A stretch of 64,000 nt of DNA, from assembly GCA_023898685.1 (NCBI GenBank), contig CP060234.1:1674001-1738000 (forward strand), given 5' to 3'. Position 1 is the stretch's first letter, and the number at the start of each line of letters is the position of its first letter. The position numbers and the translations under genes were made by a program. The stretch comes from Phycisphaeraceae bacterium (GTDB lineage Bacteria > Planctomycetota > Phycisphaerae > Phycisphaerales > UBA1924). Of the stretch, positions 1 to 8,545 are shown in pieces. The notes beneath the pieces were generated by a model, which was given only the letters and a program-made list of their open reading frames with translations, did no database searches and was not told where the DNA came from.

Positions 1-612
1 AAGATTGCCCGCCTGCCCTATCCCACCGCGGCCGCGATCAACGGGGCGGCGCTGGGGGGCGGGCTGGAGCTGGCGATGCACTGCGACGGGCTGATCGGGG
101 CGCCCTCACCGAGCGGGAAGCCCTACCCCGTCGGCCTGCCCGAGGCGGGCCTGTCGATCTGCCCGGGCTGGGGGGGCACCAACCTGCTGCCCGCCCGCAT
201 CGAACCGGGGACGGCGATCGCGATGACCGCGACCGGGAAGACCATGAAGTACGACGAGGCGGTCGGGGCGGGGCTGTTCGACCTGGTGTGCGACGACCCC
301 GCGGAGTTGCGGCACGTCGCCGCGACCTGGGTGGCCGAGCAGGCCGCGAGCACCAGGCGGCACCGCGATGACGAGCCGCTCGTCTGGGTCGGGCGGGGCG
401 AATGGGCGGCCCGCACGCTGGAGGCCCTCGACCAGACCCGGCCCGATCTGCCCAAGACCAGAGCGGCGGAGGCGGTCGCAGACTGCGTCGACGCGGGTCT
501 GGCCCAGGGCTGGGAGGCCGCGATTGCGCGGGAGCGATCGCACCTGGTTCGCCTGCGGCACACGCCCGAGGCGACCGAGGCGATCGAGGCTTTCTTTGCA
601 AAATCCAAGTAA
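1..612 (+). CDS. Enoyl-CoA hydratase/isomerase (crotonase) family protein, 5' truncated
   Basis: The reading frame is open from base 1, so the N-terminus lies outside the window. The visible 203 residues start with the crotonase oxyanion-hole segment INGAALGGGLELAMHCD, followed by PEAGLSICPGWGGT, the second family signature. These enzymes hydrate or isomerise enoyl-CoA thioesters, typically in fatty-acid beta-oxidation. The C-terminal part is helical and ends in EAIEAFFAKSK, as in a single-domain enzyme; there is no attached 3-hydroxyacyl-CoA dehydrogenase domain after it. The next gene is an acyl-CoA dehydrogenase on the same strand, which supports a beta-oxidation role. The exact substrate cannot be read from the sequence. 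Confidence 0.85.
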   Translation, partial: KIARLPYPTAAAINGAALGGGLELAMHCDGLIGAPSPSGKPYPVGLPEAGLSICPGWGGTNLLPARIEPGTAIAMTATGKTMKYDEAVGAGLFDLVCDDPAELRHVAATWVAEQAASTRRHRDDEPLVWVGRGEWAARTLEALDQTRPDLPKTRAAEAVADCVDAGLAQGWEAAIARERSHLVRLRHTPEATEAIEAFFAKSK

Positions 613-781
613 AGAACGATCACAAACCGGTCAAACCGACCCAATTTAAAACGACTGTGTTACTACAGTTGCCCCGGACTGGTCAGGCGGGGAAGATGGT
701 GAACGCCGGGGGAATGGTGCGGGTGTCGCGGGGCTTGAATCCCGCGGTGGCTGACAGTGTAGACCCCCCAGGAGACGTGCG
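613..781. other. Intergenic gap, crotonase to acyl-CoA dehydrogenase
   Basis: These 169 bases hold no gene I can support. A short A+T-rich patch near 640-665 stands out from the GC-rich surroundings and may carry a promoter, but I see no convincing -35/-10 pair. An AGGAGA Shine-Dalgarno sequence near 770 serves the ATG at 782. Confidence 0.5.
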
Positions 782-2752
782 ATGGCCGACCTGAAGTCGA
801 TGAAGGGCTTGAGCGAGCAGGACCGCAAGATGATCGAACAGGCCGAGGCTTTGCTCGGCGCCGACGCCGAGGAGATGGGCGTCGTCCGCAACTACTTCGG
901 CGGGAGCATCCGCTCGGACCTGCTGCTGCCCTACCCCGACAACGTCGTGGTGCCGGCGGAGGAGATCGCGGCGTGCGACCGGCTGGTGGCCGAACTGGAG
1001 GACTACCTCAAGAACGAGCACCCGTCGATCGAGATCGACCAGGAGCAGTACATCCCCGAGTGGGTGATCGAGCGCCTGTTCAAGATGGGCGTGTTCGGGA
1101 TGACGATCTCGAAGGAGTACGGCGGGCTGGGGATGAGCATCACCAGCTACAACCGCGTGCTCGAGAAGATCGGCGAGTATTGCGGTTCGACGGCGGTGGT
1201 CGTCAGCGCCCACCAGTCGATCGGGTGCAAGGCGGTGATGCTGTTCGGCACCGACGAGCAGAAGCAGCGCTGGCTGCCCCACCTCGCGAGCGACTGGCTC
1301 AGCGCGTTCTGCCTGAGCGAGCCCAACGTGGGCTGCGACGCGGGCGGGCAGGAGACGACGATCGAGCTCAGCGAGGACGGCGAGCACTTCATCGTCAACG
1401 GCGAGAAGAAGTGGGCCACGAGCGGTGCGATCTCGGGCCTGTTCACGGTGATGGGTTTGCAGACCTTCCCCGACGGCAAGAAGCGTGTCACCGCGGTGGT
1501 GTGCACGTGCGACATGGCGGGCGTGGACATCTACAGCCCCAACCGCGCCAAGTGCGGCATCCGCGGCACGTGGCAGGCGAAGATCCGCTTCAACAACGTC
1601 AAGGTGCCCCGCGCCAACCTGCTGCACAAGGAGGGCAAGGGCCTCAACGTCGCGCTCACCTGCCTCAACTTCGGACGTTGCACGCTCTCGGCCGGGATGC
1701 TGGGCGGGGCGAAGCGGGCGATGGAGCAGGCGCTCAAGTGGAGCCGGACGCGCTACCAGTTCGGCCGCCCGCTGTGCGACTTCGAGCAGGTGCGTGAGCG
1801 GCTGGCGCGGATGAGCGCGTACACCTACGCGATGGACGCGGTGCTCTACATGACCACCGGGTTCCTCGATCGGCACGACGAGGACATCCGCATCGAGACG
1901 GCGATGTGCAAGGTGTTCTGCTCCGAGATGGGCTGGCGGAGCGTCAACGACGCGATGCAGGTCCTGGGCGGCGAGAGCTACATGACCGAGAACGAGGTCG
2001 AGCGGATCTTCCGCGACAGCCGCATCAACACCATCGTCGAGGGCGCCAACGAGGTGATGCAGCAGTTCGTGTTCGGCTGGGGCGGCAAGACGCTGGCCGA
2101 GCAGATGCTGGGGATGAAGCTCGCGGCCGAGAACTTCAAGTTCTCGTGGCCGCTCGTCCGGGCCGGCGTGCCGCTCTTCACCGAGGTGATCCTGGGCATG
2201 CGTCGCCGCCCGCCGGCGATCGAGGGGCTGCACCAGTCTCTGGTCGACCAGGGCAGGCGTCTGAGCCAGTGGGTGAGCGAGTTCACCTATCGCTTCAAGA
2301 AGACGGGGCAGAAGTACGACGCGGAGATGGTCGCCGCCCAGTGCGCCCAGGGTCGTCTCGCCGACGCGGCGATCTTCATCCACGCCTGGATGTGCACGCT
2401 CAGCAAGCTCGACAAGGAGGTCCGCGCGGGGCACGGCGGGATCGAGTTCGAGCGATCGAAGACCGCGGCCCTGCACTTCTTCGACCTCGCGGAGATCGAG
2501 ATCCGAAGGGCGCTCGACGCGCTCGAGGTCAACGCCGACAACACGCTGCACGCGGCGGCCGAGGCGGCGCTGGCGGTGAACGACACGATGCCCGCGTCCG
2601 ACTTCGCGATCCCGGAGAAGACGCCCACGGAGTTCCTGGGCCAGGGCAAGCAGGCCGACCAGACGCATATCAAGCACTTCGCGGCCGTCACCGGGGAGTA
2701 TGTCGAGGGCGGCACGGGCCGCGAGCACATGGACAAGATCCAGGACGGCTAG
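782..2752 (+). CDS. Acyl-CoA dehydrogenase, long form (VLCAD-like)
   Basis: This FAD enzyme catalyses the first, alpha-beta dehydrogenating step of fatty acyl-CoA oxidation. The 656 residues hold the N-terminal helical domain, the beta-barrel segment (LSEPNVGCDAGG, then VNGEKKWATSG) and the C-terminal four-helix domain with RYQFGRPLCDFEQV. The likely catalytic base is Glu420 in RINTIVEGANEVM, the position used by short, medium and very-long-chain enzymes. About 200 residues follow the core, as in VLCAD-like proteins and unlike the roughly 380-residue MCAD type. The ATG is preceded by an AGGAGA ribosome-binding site. Chain-length preference is inferred only from the architecture. Confidence 0.93.
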   Translation: MADLKSMKGLSEQDRKMIEQAEALLGADAEEMGVVRNYFGGSIRSDLLLPYPDNVVVPAEEIAACDRLVAELEDYLKNEHPSIEIDQEQYIPEWVIERLFKMGVFGMTISKEYGGLGMSITSYNRVLEKIGEYCGSTAVVVSAHQSIGCKAVMLFGTDEQKQRWLPHLASDWLSAFCLSEPNVGCDAGGQETTIELSEDGEHFIVNGEKKWATSGAISGLFTVMGLQTFPDGKKRVTAVVCTCDMAGVDIYSPNRAKCGIRGTWQAKIRFNNVKVPRANLLHKEGKGLNVALTCLNFGRCTLSAGMLGGAKRAMEQALKWSRTRYQFGRPLCDFEQVRERLARMSAYTYAMDAVLYMTTGFLDRHDEDIRIETAMCKVFCSEMGWRSVNDAMQVLGGESYMTENEVERIFRDSRINTIVEGANEVMQQFVFGWGGKTLAEQMLGMKLAAENFKFSWPLVRAGVPLFTEVILGMRRRPPAIEGLHQSLVDQGRRLSQWVSEFTYRFKKTGQKYDAEMVAAQCAQGRLADAAIFIHAWMCTLSKLDKEVRAGHGGIEFERSKTAALHFFDLAEIEIRRALDALEVNADNTLHAAAEAALAVNDTMPASDFAIPEKTPTEFLGQGKQADQTHIKHFAAVTGEYVEGGTGREHMDKIQDG

Positions 2753-2806
2753 GGAAAAAGAGCACGAAGTGCGGCGTTTCACGCCGCGACGGGGGCCCGC
2801 GCCGCG

Positions 2807-2835
2807 GTGTCACAGAATCGGTTTGGCCCTACGAT
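2807..2835 (+). promoter_or_regulatory. Candidate promoter of pdhA
   Basis: GTGTCA at 2807-2812 (four of six matches to TTGACA) and TACGAT at 2830-2835 are separated by 17 bases. The predicted start lies about 50 bases before the pdhA ATG, which has an AGGAGA Shine-Dalgarno. A small hairpin (GCGGCGT/ACGCCGC) around 2772-2788 lies just upstream with no T-run. Confidence 0.45.
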
Positions 2836-2893
2836 ATGGACCGTCTGAGCCCAGAGACATCGCACCGCGCGGGCGGCGCGAGAAGGAGAGCCG

Positions 2894-4018
2894 ATGCCCA
2901 GGGAGACGATCTACGAGGCCAAGATCGAGTACTTGCAGATCCTCGACGAGGATGGGAACCTCGACAAGAAGCTGGCCAAGGGCTCGCTGAGCGACGAGCA
3001 GGTGCTCGAGCTGTACGAGCAGATGTGGATCTACCGGCAGTTCGACGAGATCGCCTTCAAGCTCCAGCGCTCGGGGCGGATGGGCACCTACCCGCAGAAC
3101 AAGGGGCAGGAGGCCAACGCGGCGGGGTCGGCTCTGGCGATGGTGCGCGGGACGGACTGGGTCGTGCCGAGCTACCGCGAGAACCTCGCGATGCACATGC
3201 ACGGGATGCCCTACCACCACATCCTGATGCACTGGATGGGCGACGAGCGGGGCAACATGATCCCCGATGGCGTGAAGATGCTGCCGCTCTCCGTGCCGAT
3301 CGGCACGCACATGCTCCACGCCGCCGGCATCGGGTGGGCGATGAAGATCCGCGGGGAAGAGGCCGCGGCGATCACCTACTTCGGCGACGGGGCGACGAGC
3401 GAGGGCGACTTCCACGGCGCGATGAATTTCGCGAGCGTGATGCAGGCGCCCGTGATCTTCTTCTGCCAGAACAACCACTGGGCGATCAGCGTGCCGACCG
3501 ACCAGCAGATGAACTCGCAGACCGTCGCTCAGAAGGCCCTGGCGTACGACATGCCGACGATCCGCGTCGACGGCAATGACATCTTCGCGGTCTACCTCGC
3601 GGTGAAGGAAGCCCGCGAGCGGGCGGTGTCGGGCGGCGGGCCCAGCTTCATCGAGGGGCTGACCTATCGGCTTGGCGACCACACGACCGCGGACGACGCG
3701 AGGCGGTATCGCGACGCCGATGAGGTCGAGGCGTGGGCCGAGAAGGATCCGTTGATTCGCACGCGGAAGTACCTGGTCTCGAAGGATCTGTGGGACGACG
3801 AGAAGCAGGAGCTGCTGGGCGAGCGGGCGACGAAGATCGTGGGCGAGATCGTCAAGGCGGCCGAGGGCGTGCGCGAGCCCGCGACGGCCGAGTTCTTCGA
3901 CAGCATGTTCGCGGAACTGCCGCGGGATCTCGCCGAGCAACGGGATTCGATGCGGACCTCGAGCATCGGCATCAACCCGGGCCAGGTCGGGCTGAGCGCG
4001 CAGCCCGAGCGGGTGTGA
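2894..4018 (+). CDS. pdhA: Pyruvate dehydrogenase E1 component, alpha subunit
   Basis: This is the thiamine-diphosphate-binding alpha chain of the E1 heterotetramer that decarboxylates pyruvate and acetylates the lipoyl arm of E2. The 374 residues carry the ThDP motif beginning GDGATSEGDFHGA and ending QNNHWAIS, the helical region YRQFDEIAFKLQRSGRMGTY, and the segment LTYRLGDHTTADDARRY. The C-terminus (SMFAELPRDLAEQ) resembles the Bacillus-type PdhA tail, which favours pyruvate over branched-chain oxo-acids, although the branched-chain enzyme is not excluded. An AGGAGA Shine-Dalgarno lies just before the ATG. The E1-beta and E2 genes follow on the same strand after two small unrelated genes. 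Confidence 0.92.
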   Translation: MPRETIYEAKIEYLQILDEDGNLDKKLAKGSLSDEQVLELYEQMWIYRQFDEIAFKLQRSGRMGTYPQNKGQEANAAGSALAMVRGTDWVVPSYRENLAMHMHGMPYHHILMHWMGDERGNMIPDGVKMLPLSVPIGTHMLHAAGIGWAMKIRGEEAAAITYFGDGATSEGDFHGAMNFASVMQAPVIFFCQNNHWAISVPTDQQMNSQTVAQKALAYDMPTIRVDGNDIFAVYLAVKEARERAVSGGGPSFIEGLTYRLGDHTTADDARRYRDADEVEAWAEKDPLIRTRKYLVSKDLWDDEKQELLGERATKIVGEIVKAAEGVREPATAEFFDSMFAELPRDLAEQRDSMRTSSIGINPGQVGLSAQPERV

Positions 4019-4052
4019 AAGACCGGACGTGATACGAAGGAAGGGGCACGAC

Positions 4053-4520
4053 ATGAAGCGGATCGGCGTGGCGGTGATCGCGGCGGGCCTGGCGATGGGC
4101 GGCTGCCGGACGACCTACCAGTTCAGCGGGATGCTCCGCTACGACAACCTGATGACCCAGGGGCGGGCCGAGGAGTCCACCAGGGCGGCCCGGGAGCAAC
4201 TGCTGGAAAGGGCCGCCCAGCATGGGCTCGAGCCCGTGAGCGAGTCTGGCAGCGTGCTGACGTTCCGGATGCGGGCGCCAAGGTACGTGGTCACGCTCGA
4301 GGACGGCTCGACCGAGGAGCGTTTCGACCCTCGCATCGTCAGGGTCGAGGCGAGGCTCGACAACCGCATCGGCGAGGACGTCTACCGCTACTTCTGCTGG
4401 GTCGAGGGGCGCGAGCCCGCGGTGTTCACCGACGACGACCGGGCCCGGTTCGGCCTGGCGCTGCTCGCGGTGCGCGAGATCTTCGAGACGCCGATCAGCA
4501 CGAACCTGCTGGGAGAGTGA
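4053..4520 (+). CDS. Small putative lipoprotein of unknown function
   Basis: This 155-residue protein begins MKRIGVAVIAAGLAMGGC, a short basic N-region, a hydrophobic core and a plausible lipobox ending in Cys18, so it is probably an exported, lipid-anchored protein. I recognise no domain in the rest, which looks alpha/beta and contains a region rich in Arg and Glu. The ATG at 4053 is preferred over an in-frame GTG at 4029 because GAAGGAAGGGG lies at Shine-Dalgarno distance and because the signal sequence starts there. It sits between the pdhA and pdhB genes, which is odd because those two chains form one enzyme. Confidence 0.75.
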   Translation: MKRIGVAVIAAGLAMGGCRTTYQFSGMLRYDNLMTQGRAEESTRAAREQLLERAAQHGLEPVSESGSVLTFRMRAPRYVVTLEDGSTEERFDPRIVRVEARLDNRIGEDVYRYFCWVEGREPAVFTDDDRARFGLALLAVREIFETPISTNLLGE

Positions 4521-4527
4521 GCCGGCC

Positions 4528-4809
4528 GTGCTCGTGAAGGTGATCGATCACAAGGGCAAGGCGTGCTGGGTGAACCCGGCCTACGTGCGTGGGCTGCTCG
4601 AGAAGGGCCGGATGACGGGCATCGACGTGAGCGGGTGGCCCGGGCAGGTGAAGGTGGACGTCCCGATGGACGAGGTCGCGGGCCTGCTCAACATCGCGAT
4701 GGAATCGTCGGACCTGAACGGCGCGATGATCAGCGAGCAGGCGGCGCGGAGCGAGGAGGCTCTCGCGCAGCAGCAGGCCGCGATGGCGGCGGTGATCGTG
4801 ATCGGGTGA
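4528..4809 (+). CDS. Small hypothetical protein with a weak FlbD-like pattern
   Basis: The product is 93 residues long and starts at a GTG eight bases after the preceding stop. The first 55 residues (VKVIDHKGKACWVNPAYV, later VKVDVPMDEVAGLLN) follow the order of hydrophobic and Asn-Pro positions seen in FlbD-like small proteins, but the match is weak. The C-terminal third is Ala/Gln/Glu-rich and probably helical. The short spacing suggests it is cotranscribed with the lipoprotein gene. Function unknown. Confidence 0.6.
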   Translation: MLVKVIDHKGKACWVNPAYVRGLLEKGRMTGIDVSGWPGQVKVDVPMDEVAGLLNIAMESSDLNGAMISEQAARSEEALAQQQAAMAAVIVIG

Positions 4810-4817
4810 ATCGGAAA

Positions 4818-4885
4818 GAGCCCCGAGCGCAAGCGACGGGCTAGGCAACCAAGGTCTCTCGGCCCGTCGCTTGCGCTCCGGGCTC
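4818..4885. repeat. REP-like palindrome, family A, copy 1
   Basis: Two 24-base arms (4818-4841 and 4862-4885) are inverted copies with a single mismatch. The arm reads GAGCCCSGAGCGCAAGCG followed by ACGGGC. The loop is 20 bases. A second copy with the same core lies at 31963-32049 and a half copy lies inside the E2 gene. The element fills the gap before pdhB. Confidence 0.85.
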
Positions 4886-4920
4886 CTTCGGAGTGAGTGC
4901 TCAGCAAACGGAACCTCCAC

Positions 4921-5895
4921 ATGGCGAAACTCACACTTGTCCAGGCGATCAACCAGGCCCTCGACCACGAGATGACCCGCGACGAGCGCGTCGTCATCCT
5001 GGGCGAGGACGTCGGGCCCAACGGTGGCGTCTTCCGCGTCACAGATGGGCTCGCCGCCAAGCACGGCAACCACCGCGTGCAGAACACGCCGCTCGACGAG
5101 TCGGGCATCATCGGGGCCGCGATCGGGCTCGCGGTCGCGGGGATGCGGCCCATCGCCGAGCTCCAGTTCGAGGGCTTCATGGGCCCGGCCTACGACCAGA
5201 TCGTCAATCACGCCGCGCGGTACCGCAACCGCACGCGCGGGACGATCACGGTGCCGCTGACGATCCGCGTGCCGGTGGGTGGGGGCATCCACGCGCCCGA
5301 GCTGCACAGCGACTCGCCCGAGGCGATCTACACCCACTCGCCGGGGCTCAAAGTCGTCATGCCCTGCACGCCCTACGACGCGAAGGGGCTGCTGCTGTCC
5401 GCGATCCGCGACCCCGACCCGGTGATCTTCTTCGAGCCCAAGCGGGTCTACCGCTCGTTCCGCGAGGAAGTCCCCGAGGAGGACTACACGATCCCGATCG
5501 GCGAAGCCAAGGTCATCAGCGACGGCGACGACCTGACCGTGGTGACGTGGGGCGCGTCGGTCTTCGAGTGCCTCGAGGCGATCGACAACCTGCCCGACGA
5601 TGTCTCGATCGAGCTGATCGACCTGCGGACCATCGACCCGATCGATATCGACTGCATCGCCCAGAGCGTGCAGAAGACGGGCCGGTGCGTCGTGGTCCAC
5701 GAGGCCCCGCGCACGGCCGGGCTGGGGGCGGAGATCAGCGCGCTGGTGCAGGAGCACTGCTTCCTGCACCTCGAGGCCCCGGTGCAGCGGGTGACGGGCT
5801 TCGACACGGTGATGCCGTATTACAAGCTGGAACTGGAGTACCTGCCCGACGCGGAGCGGATCGGGAAGGGGATCGCGGAGTGTCTGGCGTATTGA
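4921..5895 (+). CDS. pdhB: Pyruvate dehydrogenase E1 component, beta subunit
   Basis: This is the beta chain of the ThDP-dependent E1. The 324 residues open with LTLVQAINQALDHEM and contain GEDVGPNGGVFRVTDGL, the segment DESGIIGAAIGLAVAGMRP, and RTIDPIDIDCIAQSVQKTGR in the C-terminal transketolase-like domain, all typical of E1-beta. I start at ATG 4921; an in-frame GTG at 4897 would add eight residues that do not resemble the family. No strong Shine-Dalgarno is visible, so translation may depend on transcription from upstream. E2 begins 34 bases downstream, separated by a heptamer repeat. Confidence 0.93.
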   Translation: MAKLTLVQAINQALDHEMTRDERVVILGEDVGPNGGVFRVTDGLAAKHGNHRVQNTPLDESGIIGAAIGLAVAGMRPIAELQFEGFMGPAYDQIVNHAARYRNRTRGTITVPLTIRVPVGGGIHAPELHSDSPEAIYTHSPGLKVVMPCTPYDAKGLLLSAIRDPDPVIFFEPKRVYRSFREEVPEEDYTIPIGEAKVISDGDDLTVVTWGASVFECLEAIDNLPDDVSIELIDLRTIDPIDIDCIAQSVQKTGRCVVVHEAPRTAGLGAEISALVQEHCFLHLEAPVQRVTGFDTVMPYYKLELEYLPDAERIGKGIAECLAY

Positions 5896-5898
5896 GCG

Positions 5899-5922
5899 AG
5901 GCACTAGGCACTAGGCACTAGG
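5899..5922 (+). repeat. GGCACTA heptamer array, copy 1
   Basis: Three tandem GGCACTA units plus a trailing GG lie between pdhB and pdhC. The last unit runs directly into AGGAAGAG, the Shine-Dalgarno of pdhC, so the array supplies or sits on that ribosome-binding site. Related arrays are at 9726-9761 and 42257-42270. Confidence 0.85.
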
Positions 5923-5929
5923 AAGAGTC

Positions 5930-7567
5930 ATGGCACACGCAAAGAGCACCGACCCCAACGTCTTCATCCTCCCCGACCTTGGCGAGGGTGTCCACGAGGC
6001 CGAGCTGATCAAGTGGCGCGTCGAGGTCGGCCAGGCCGTCGCCGAGCACGACATCCTCGCCGACATGGAGACCGACAAGGCGTTGGTCGAGGTCCCCAGC
6101 CCCCGCGCCGGCACGATCAAGCAGCTGCACGGGAGCGAGGGCGAGATCCTGCACGTGGGCAACCCGCTCGTGACGTATGAAGGCGGCGGGGACGGCGCCC
6201 CGAGCAGCACGAAGAAAAGAGGCCCGAGCGCCAGCGACGGCGCCCCCTCCGCCAAGAGCGCCCCCACCGCCAACGGCGACGGGTCGCACGAGGACCAGGG
6301 GTCGGTGGTCGGGATGATGGTGGGCGCGATGCCGGGCGTCGGGGCGGGCGGCAAGGTGCTCGCGGCCCCCGCCGTGCGTCGGCTCGCCCGCGACCTGGGC
6401 GTCGACATCAGCACGGTGCAGGGCACCGGCATCGCCGGGCGCGTCACCGCGAAGGACGTCAAGGCGGCGGCGGAGGGGACCGCGGCGCCTCGCGCTTCGG
6501 CTCCGGTGCTGTCCGAGCCTTCGCCCCGAGGCTCGGGCTCGCCGTCGGCCGCACCTTCCTCGATCCCGGCAGAAGTTCGCCGCCCACTCTCGCCCCCGCC
6601 GCAGCGGGCGCCCGAGCCGCCCACGTATCAGCGGCCCCAATACCAGCAACCGGCCTACCAGCCCCAATACCAGAGGCCGCCCTACCAGCAATCGCCCTAT
6701 CCGCCGCAAGGGTATCAGCCCTACGCCCACGCCCCGCCCCCGCCGCCGTACTACCCGCCACCGCCCTACTACTACCCGCCCGCCGGGCTCGCCCCGGCGC
6801 CGGGCTACGTCCCCTCGCTCGGCTACCGCCCGATCCCCGACCCCGCCCAGCGTTCCGCCGTGGAGCCGGGCCGGGCGGAGGGACGCGTCCCCTTCCGCGG
6901 CGTGCGTCGCACGATCGCGGAGAAGCTGCGTGAGAGCGTCAACACCGCGGTGCACTTCACCGTGATGGACGAGGCGGACGTCACCGCCCTCGACGACCTC
7001 CGCCGGCGATACAGCGAACAGACGGGGCAGAAGATCAGCTTCCTCCCCTTCGTCGCGGCCGCGGTGTGCCGCGTGATCAGCCCGCTCGCGGGGGGGCGCT
7101 TCGGCGCCCTCAACGCGCGCGTCGACGGCGACGAGGTCGTCCAGTTTGCCTCGACCCACCTGGGCATCGCGGCCGACACCGACTCGGGGCTGATGGTGCC
7201 CGTGGTCAGGGAAGCCCAGTCGATGGGCGTCGCCCAACTCGCCGGCGAGATCGGGGCGATCGCCAGGTCGGCCCGCGACCGGAGCATCCCGCGCGAGCGG
7301 CTCATGGGCTCGACGTTCACGATCAGCAACGTGGGCAGCCACGCGGGTCGGTTCGCGACCCCGGTGATCAACTACCCCGAGGTCGCGATCCTCGCGGTGG
7401 GCAAGGTCTACGACGGCGTCGTGGTCCGCGACGGGCAGGCGGCGGTCGGCAAGCTCATGCCCCTCAGCCTCGCGTGCGACCACCGCGTGGTCGACGGCGC
7501 CACCGCGGCGCTGGCGCTGGCGGAGATCGTGGAACTGCTGAGTCTGGGGTGTGAGACGCTGGTATAG
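5930..7567 (+). CDS. pdhC: Dihydrolipoamide acetyltransferase E2 of pyruvate dehydrogenase
   Basis: E2 forms the core of the complex, carries the swinging lipoyl arm and transfers the acetyl group to CoA. Order in the 545 residues: one lipoyl domain (1-85; lipoylated Lys50 in METDKALVEVP), an Ala/Ser/Pro linker, a peripheral subunit-binding domain (about 144-181, PAVRRLARDLGVD then GRVTAKDV), a Pro/Tyr/Gln-rich linker (about 222-300), and the catalytic domain (about 310-545) with DHRVVDGA, giving His518 and Asp522. The Tyr-rich linker is unlike the usual Ala/Pro linkers. Residues 95-104 (KKRGPSASDG) are encoded by a half copy of the family A palindrome. E3 is encoded elsewhere in the window (47987-49537). 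Confidence 0.93.
   Translation: MAHAKSTDPNVFILPDLGEGVHEAELIKWRVEVGQAVAEHDILADMETDKALVEVPSPRAGTIKQLHGSEGEILHVGNPLVTYEGGGDGAPSSTKKRGPSASDGAPSAKSAPTANGDGSHEDQGSVVGMMVGAMPGVGAGGKVLAAPAVRRLARDLGVDISTVQGTGIAGRVTAKDVKAAAEGTAAPRASAPVLSEPSPRGSGSPSAAPSSIPAEVRRPLSPPPQRAPEPPTYQRPQYQQPAYQPQYQRPPYQQSPYPPQGYQPYAHAPPPPPYYPPPPYYYPPAGLAPAPGYVPSLGYRPIPDPAQRSAVEPGRAEGRVPFRGVRRTIAEKLRESVNTAVHFTVMDEADVTALDDLRRRYSEQTGQKISFLPFVAAAVCRVISPLAGGRFGALNARVDGDEVVQFASTHLGIAADTDSGLMVPVVREAQSMGVAQLAGEIGAIARSARDRSIPRERLMGSTFTISNVGSHAGRFATPVINYPEVAILAVGKVYDGVVVRDGQAAVGKLMPLSLACDHRVVDGATAALALAEIVELLSLGCETLV
6218..6240 (+). repeat. Half copy of REP-like family A inside pdhC
   Basis: This segment reads GAGGCCCGAGCG then CCAGCGACGG, closely matching one arm of the palindromes at 4818 and 31963. 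It is read in frame and encodes part of the linker after the lipoyl domain. No complete second arm follows. Confidence 0.6.
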
Positions 7568-7639
7568 GCGATCCCGCCGCACGAGGCCCCGAACTTCCGT
7601 ACCATCATCGTGCGACACCTCACCGCGAGGACTACACGA

Positions 7640-8545
7640 ATGATGCACCCTGATCAGCGCGAATACTGGGAGTTCACTGGGCCGCAGCGTCTCCACAAGG
7701 CTCTTGCAACGCTTGGGGGCCTCATCGAGGGTGCCGCTGCGGATGGCAGGATTACCGAGGCCGAGTCCAAGTCAATCCGAGCATGGATGGATGCGAATAG
7801 GGACCTCACCGAAAGACACCCATTCACCGAATTGGTGCCCACACTTACGACGATCTTGCGGAATGAGGTGGGGGGCGACGTACTCGATGAACTGCTTGTT
7901 CTTACAAGAAGGTACACATCGCCGAATATCTACTTCGACTGGGTCACGACGAGCATGCAATCGCTCCAAGGGCTGATGGCGGGGTTGGCCTCGGATCGGG
8001 TGCTGACGAAACCAGAGCTTGAGGCGATTGCCGACTGGGTCGAGATACACCAGGAACTCTCAGGTGTCTGGCCCTATGACGAATTGTACTCACTCCTGTC
8101 GGACACGCTGCGTGACGGGCAGATCAGCGCTGCCGAGCACGCGAACTTGATGGCTTTCTTTGATCAGTTCCGCCGCACTTATAGACACCGCACGGTCGAT
8201 TGCGATCCGGGGCAGGCCGCGAGCCCACTGGCTGTCTGTGCATCGAATCCGGAGCTGATCCTCGAAGGGAAGACTTATTGTTTTACTGGCACGTCAGCGC
8301 ATGGCACACGCAAGGAACTACAGGCGCGAGCTAGAAGGTGCGGAGCGTTCGTAACAGACGACATGACGCTTGATACCGACTATGTCGTGCTCGGCTCAAA
8401 GGGAAACGCAACGTGGGCATTCTCATGCTATGGGCGCAAGGTCGAGAAGGCTCTCGAACTCCGAAAGTCGCGCGGCAAGCCACTTCTCGTTCATGAGAAC
8501 GACTTCATTGACGCCATCGAGGATTGGGAATCCGGGATTCGTTGA
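7640..8545 (+). CDS. TerB-like and BRCT domain protein
   Basis: The 301-residue protein has two helical, TerB-like repeats (GLIEGAAADGRITEAESKSI and GLMAGLASDRVLTKPELEAI), each with a D-G/R-x-I/L-T acidic turn, then a BRCT domain from about residue 205 (LEGKTYCFTGTS, then ARRCGAFVTDDMT and TDYVVLGSKG). This BRCT type is also found in NAD-dependent DNA ligase and in replication factor C. Base composition is lower in GC than its neighbours, codon use is more even, and palindromic repeats follow directly, so recent transfer is plausible. The ATG at 7640 is chosen; a GTG at 7610, four bases after TACCAT, is an alternative leaderless start. Role unknown. Confidence 0.8.
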   Translation: MMHPDQREYWEFTGPQRLHKALATLGGLIEGAAADGRITEAESKSIRAWMDANRDLTERHPFTELVPTLTTILRNEVGGDVLDELLVLTRRYTSPNIYFDWVTTSMQSLQGLMAGLASDRVLTKPELEAIADWVEIHQELSGVWPYDELYSLLSDTLRDGQISAAEHANLMAFFDQFRRTYRHRTVDCDPGQAASPLAVCASNPELILEGKTYCFTGTSAHGTRKELQARARRCGAFVTDDMTLDTDYVVLGSKGNATWAFSCYGRKVEKALELRKSRGKPLLVHENDFIDAIEDWESGIR

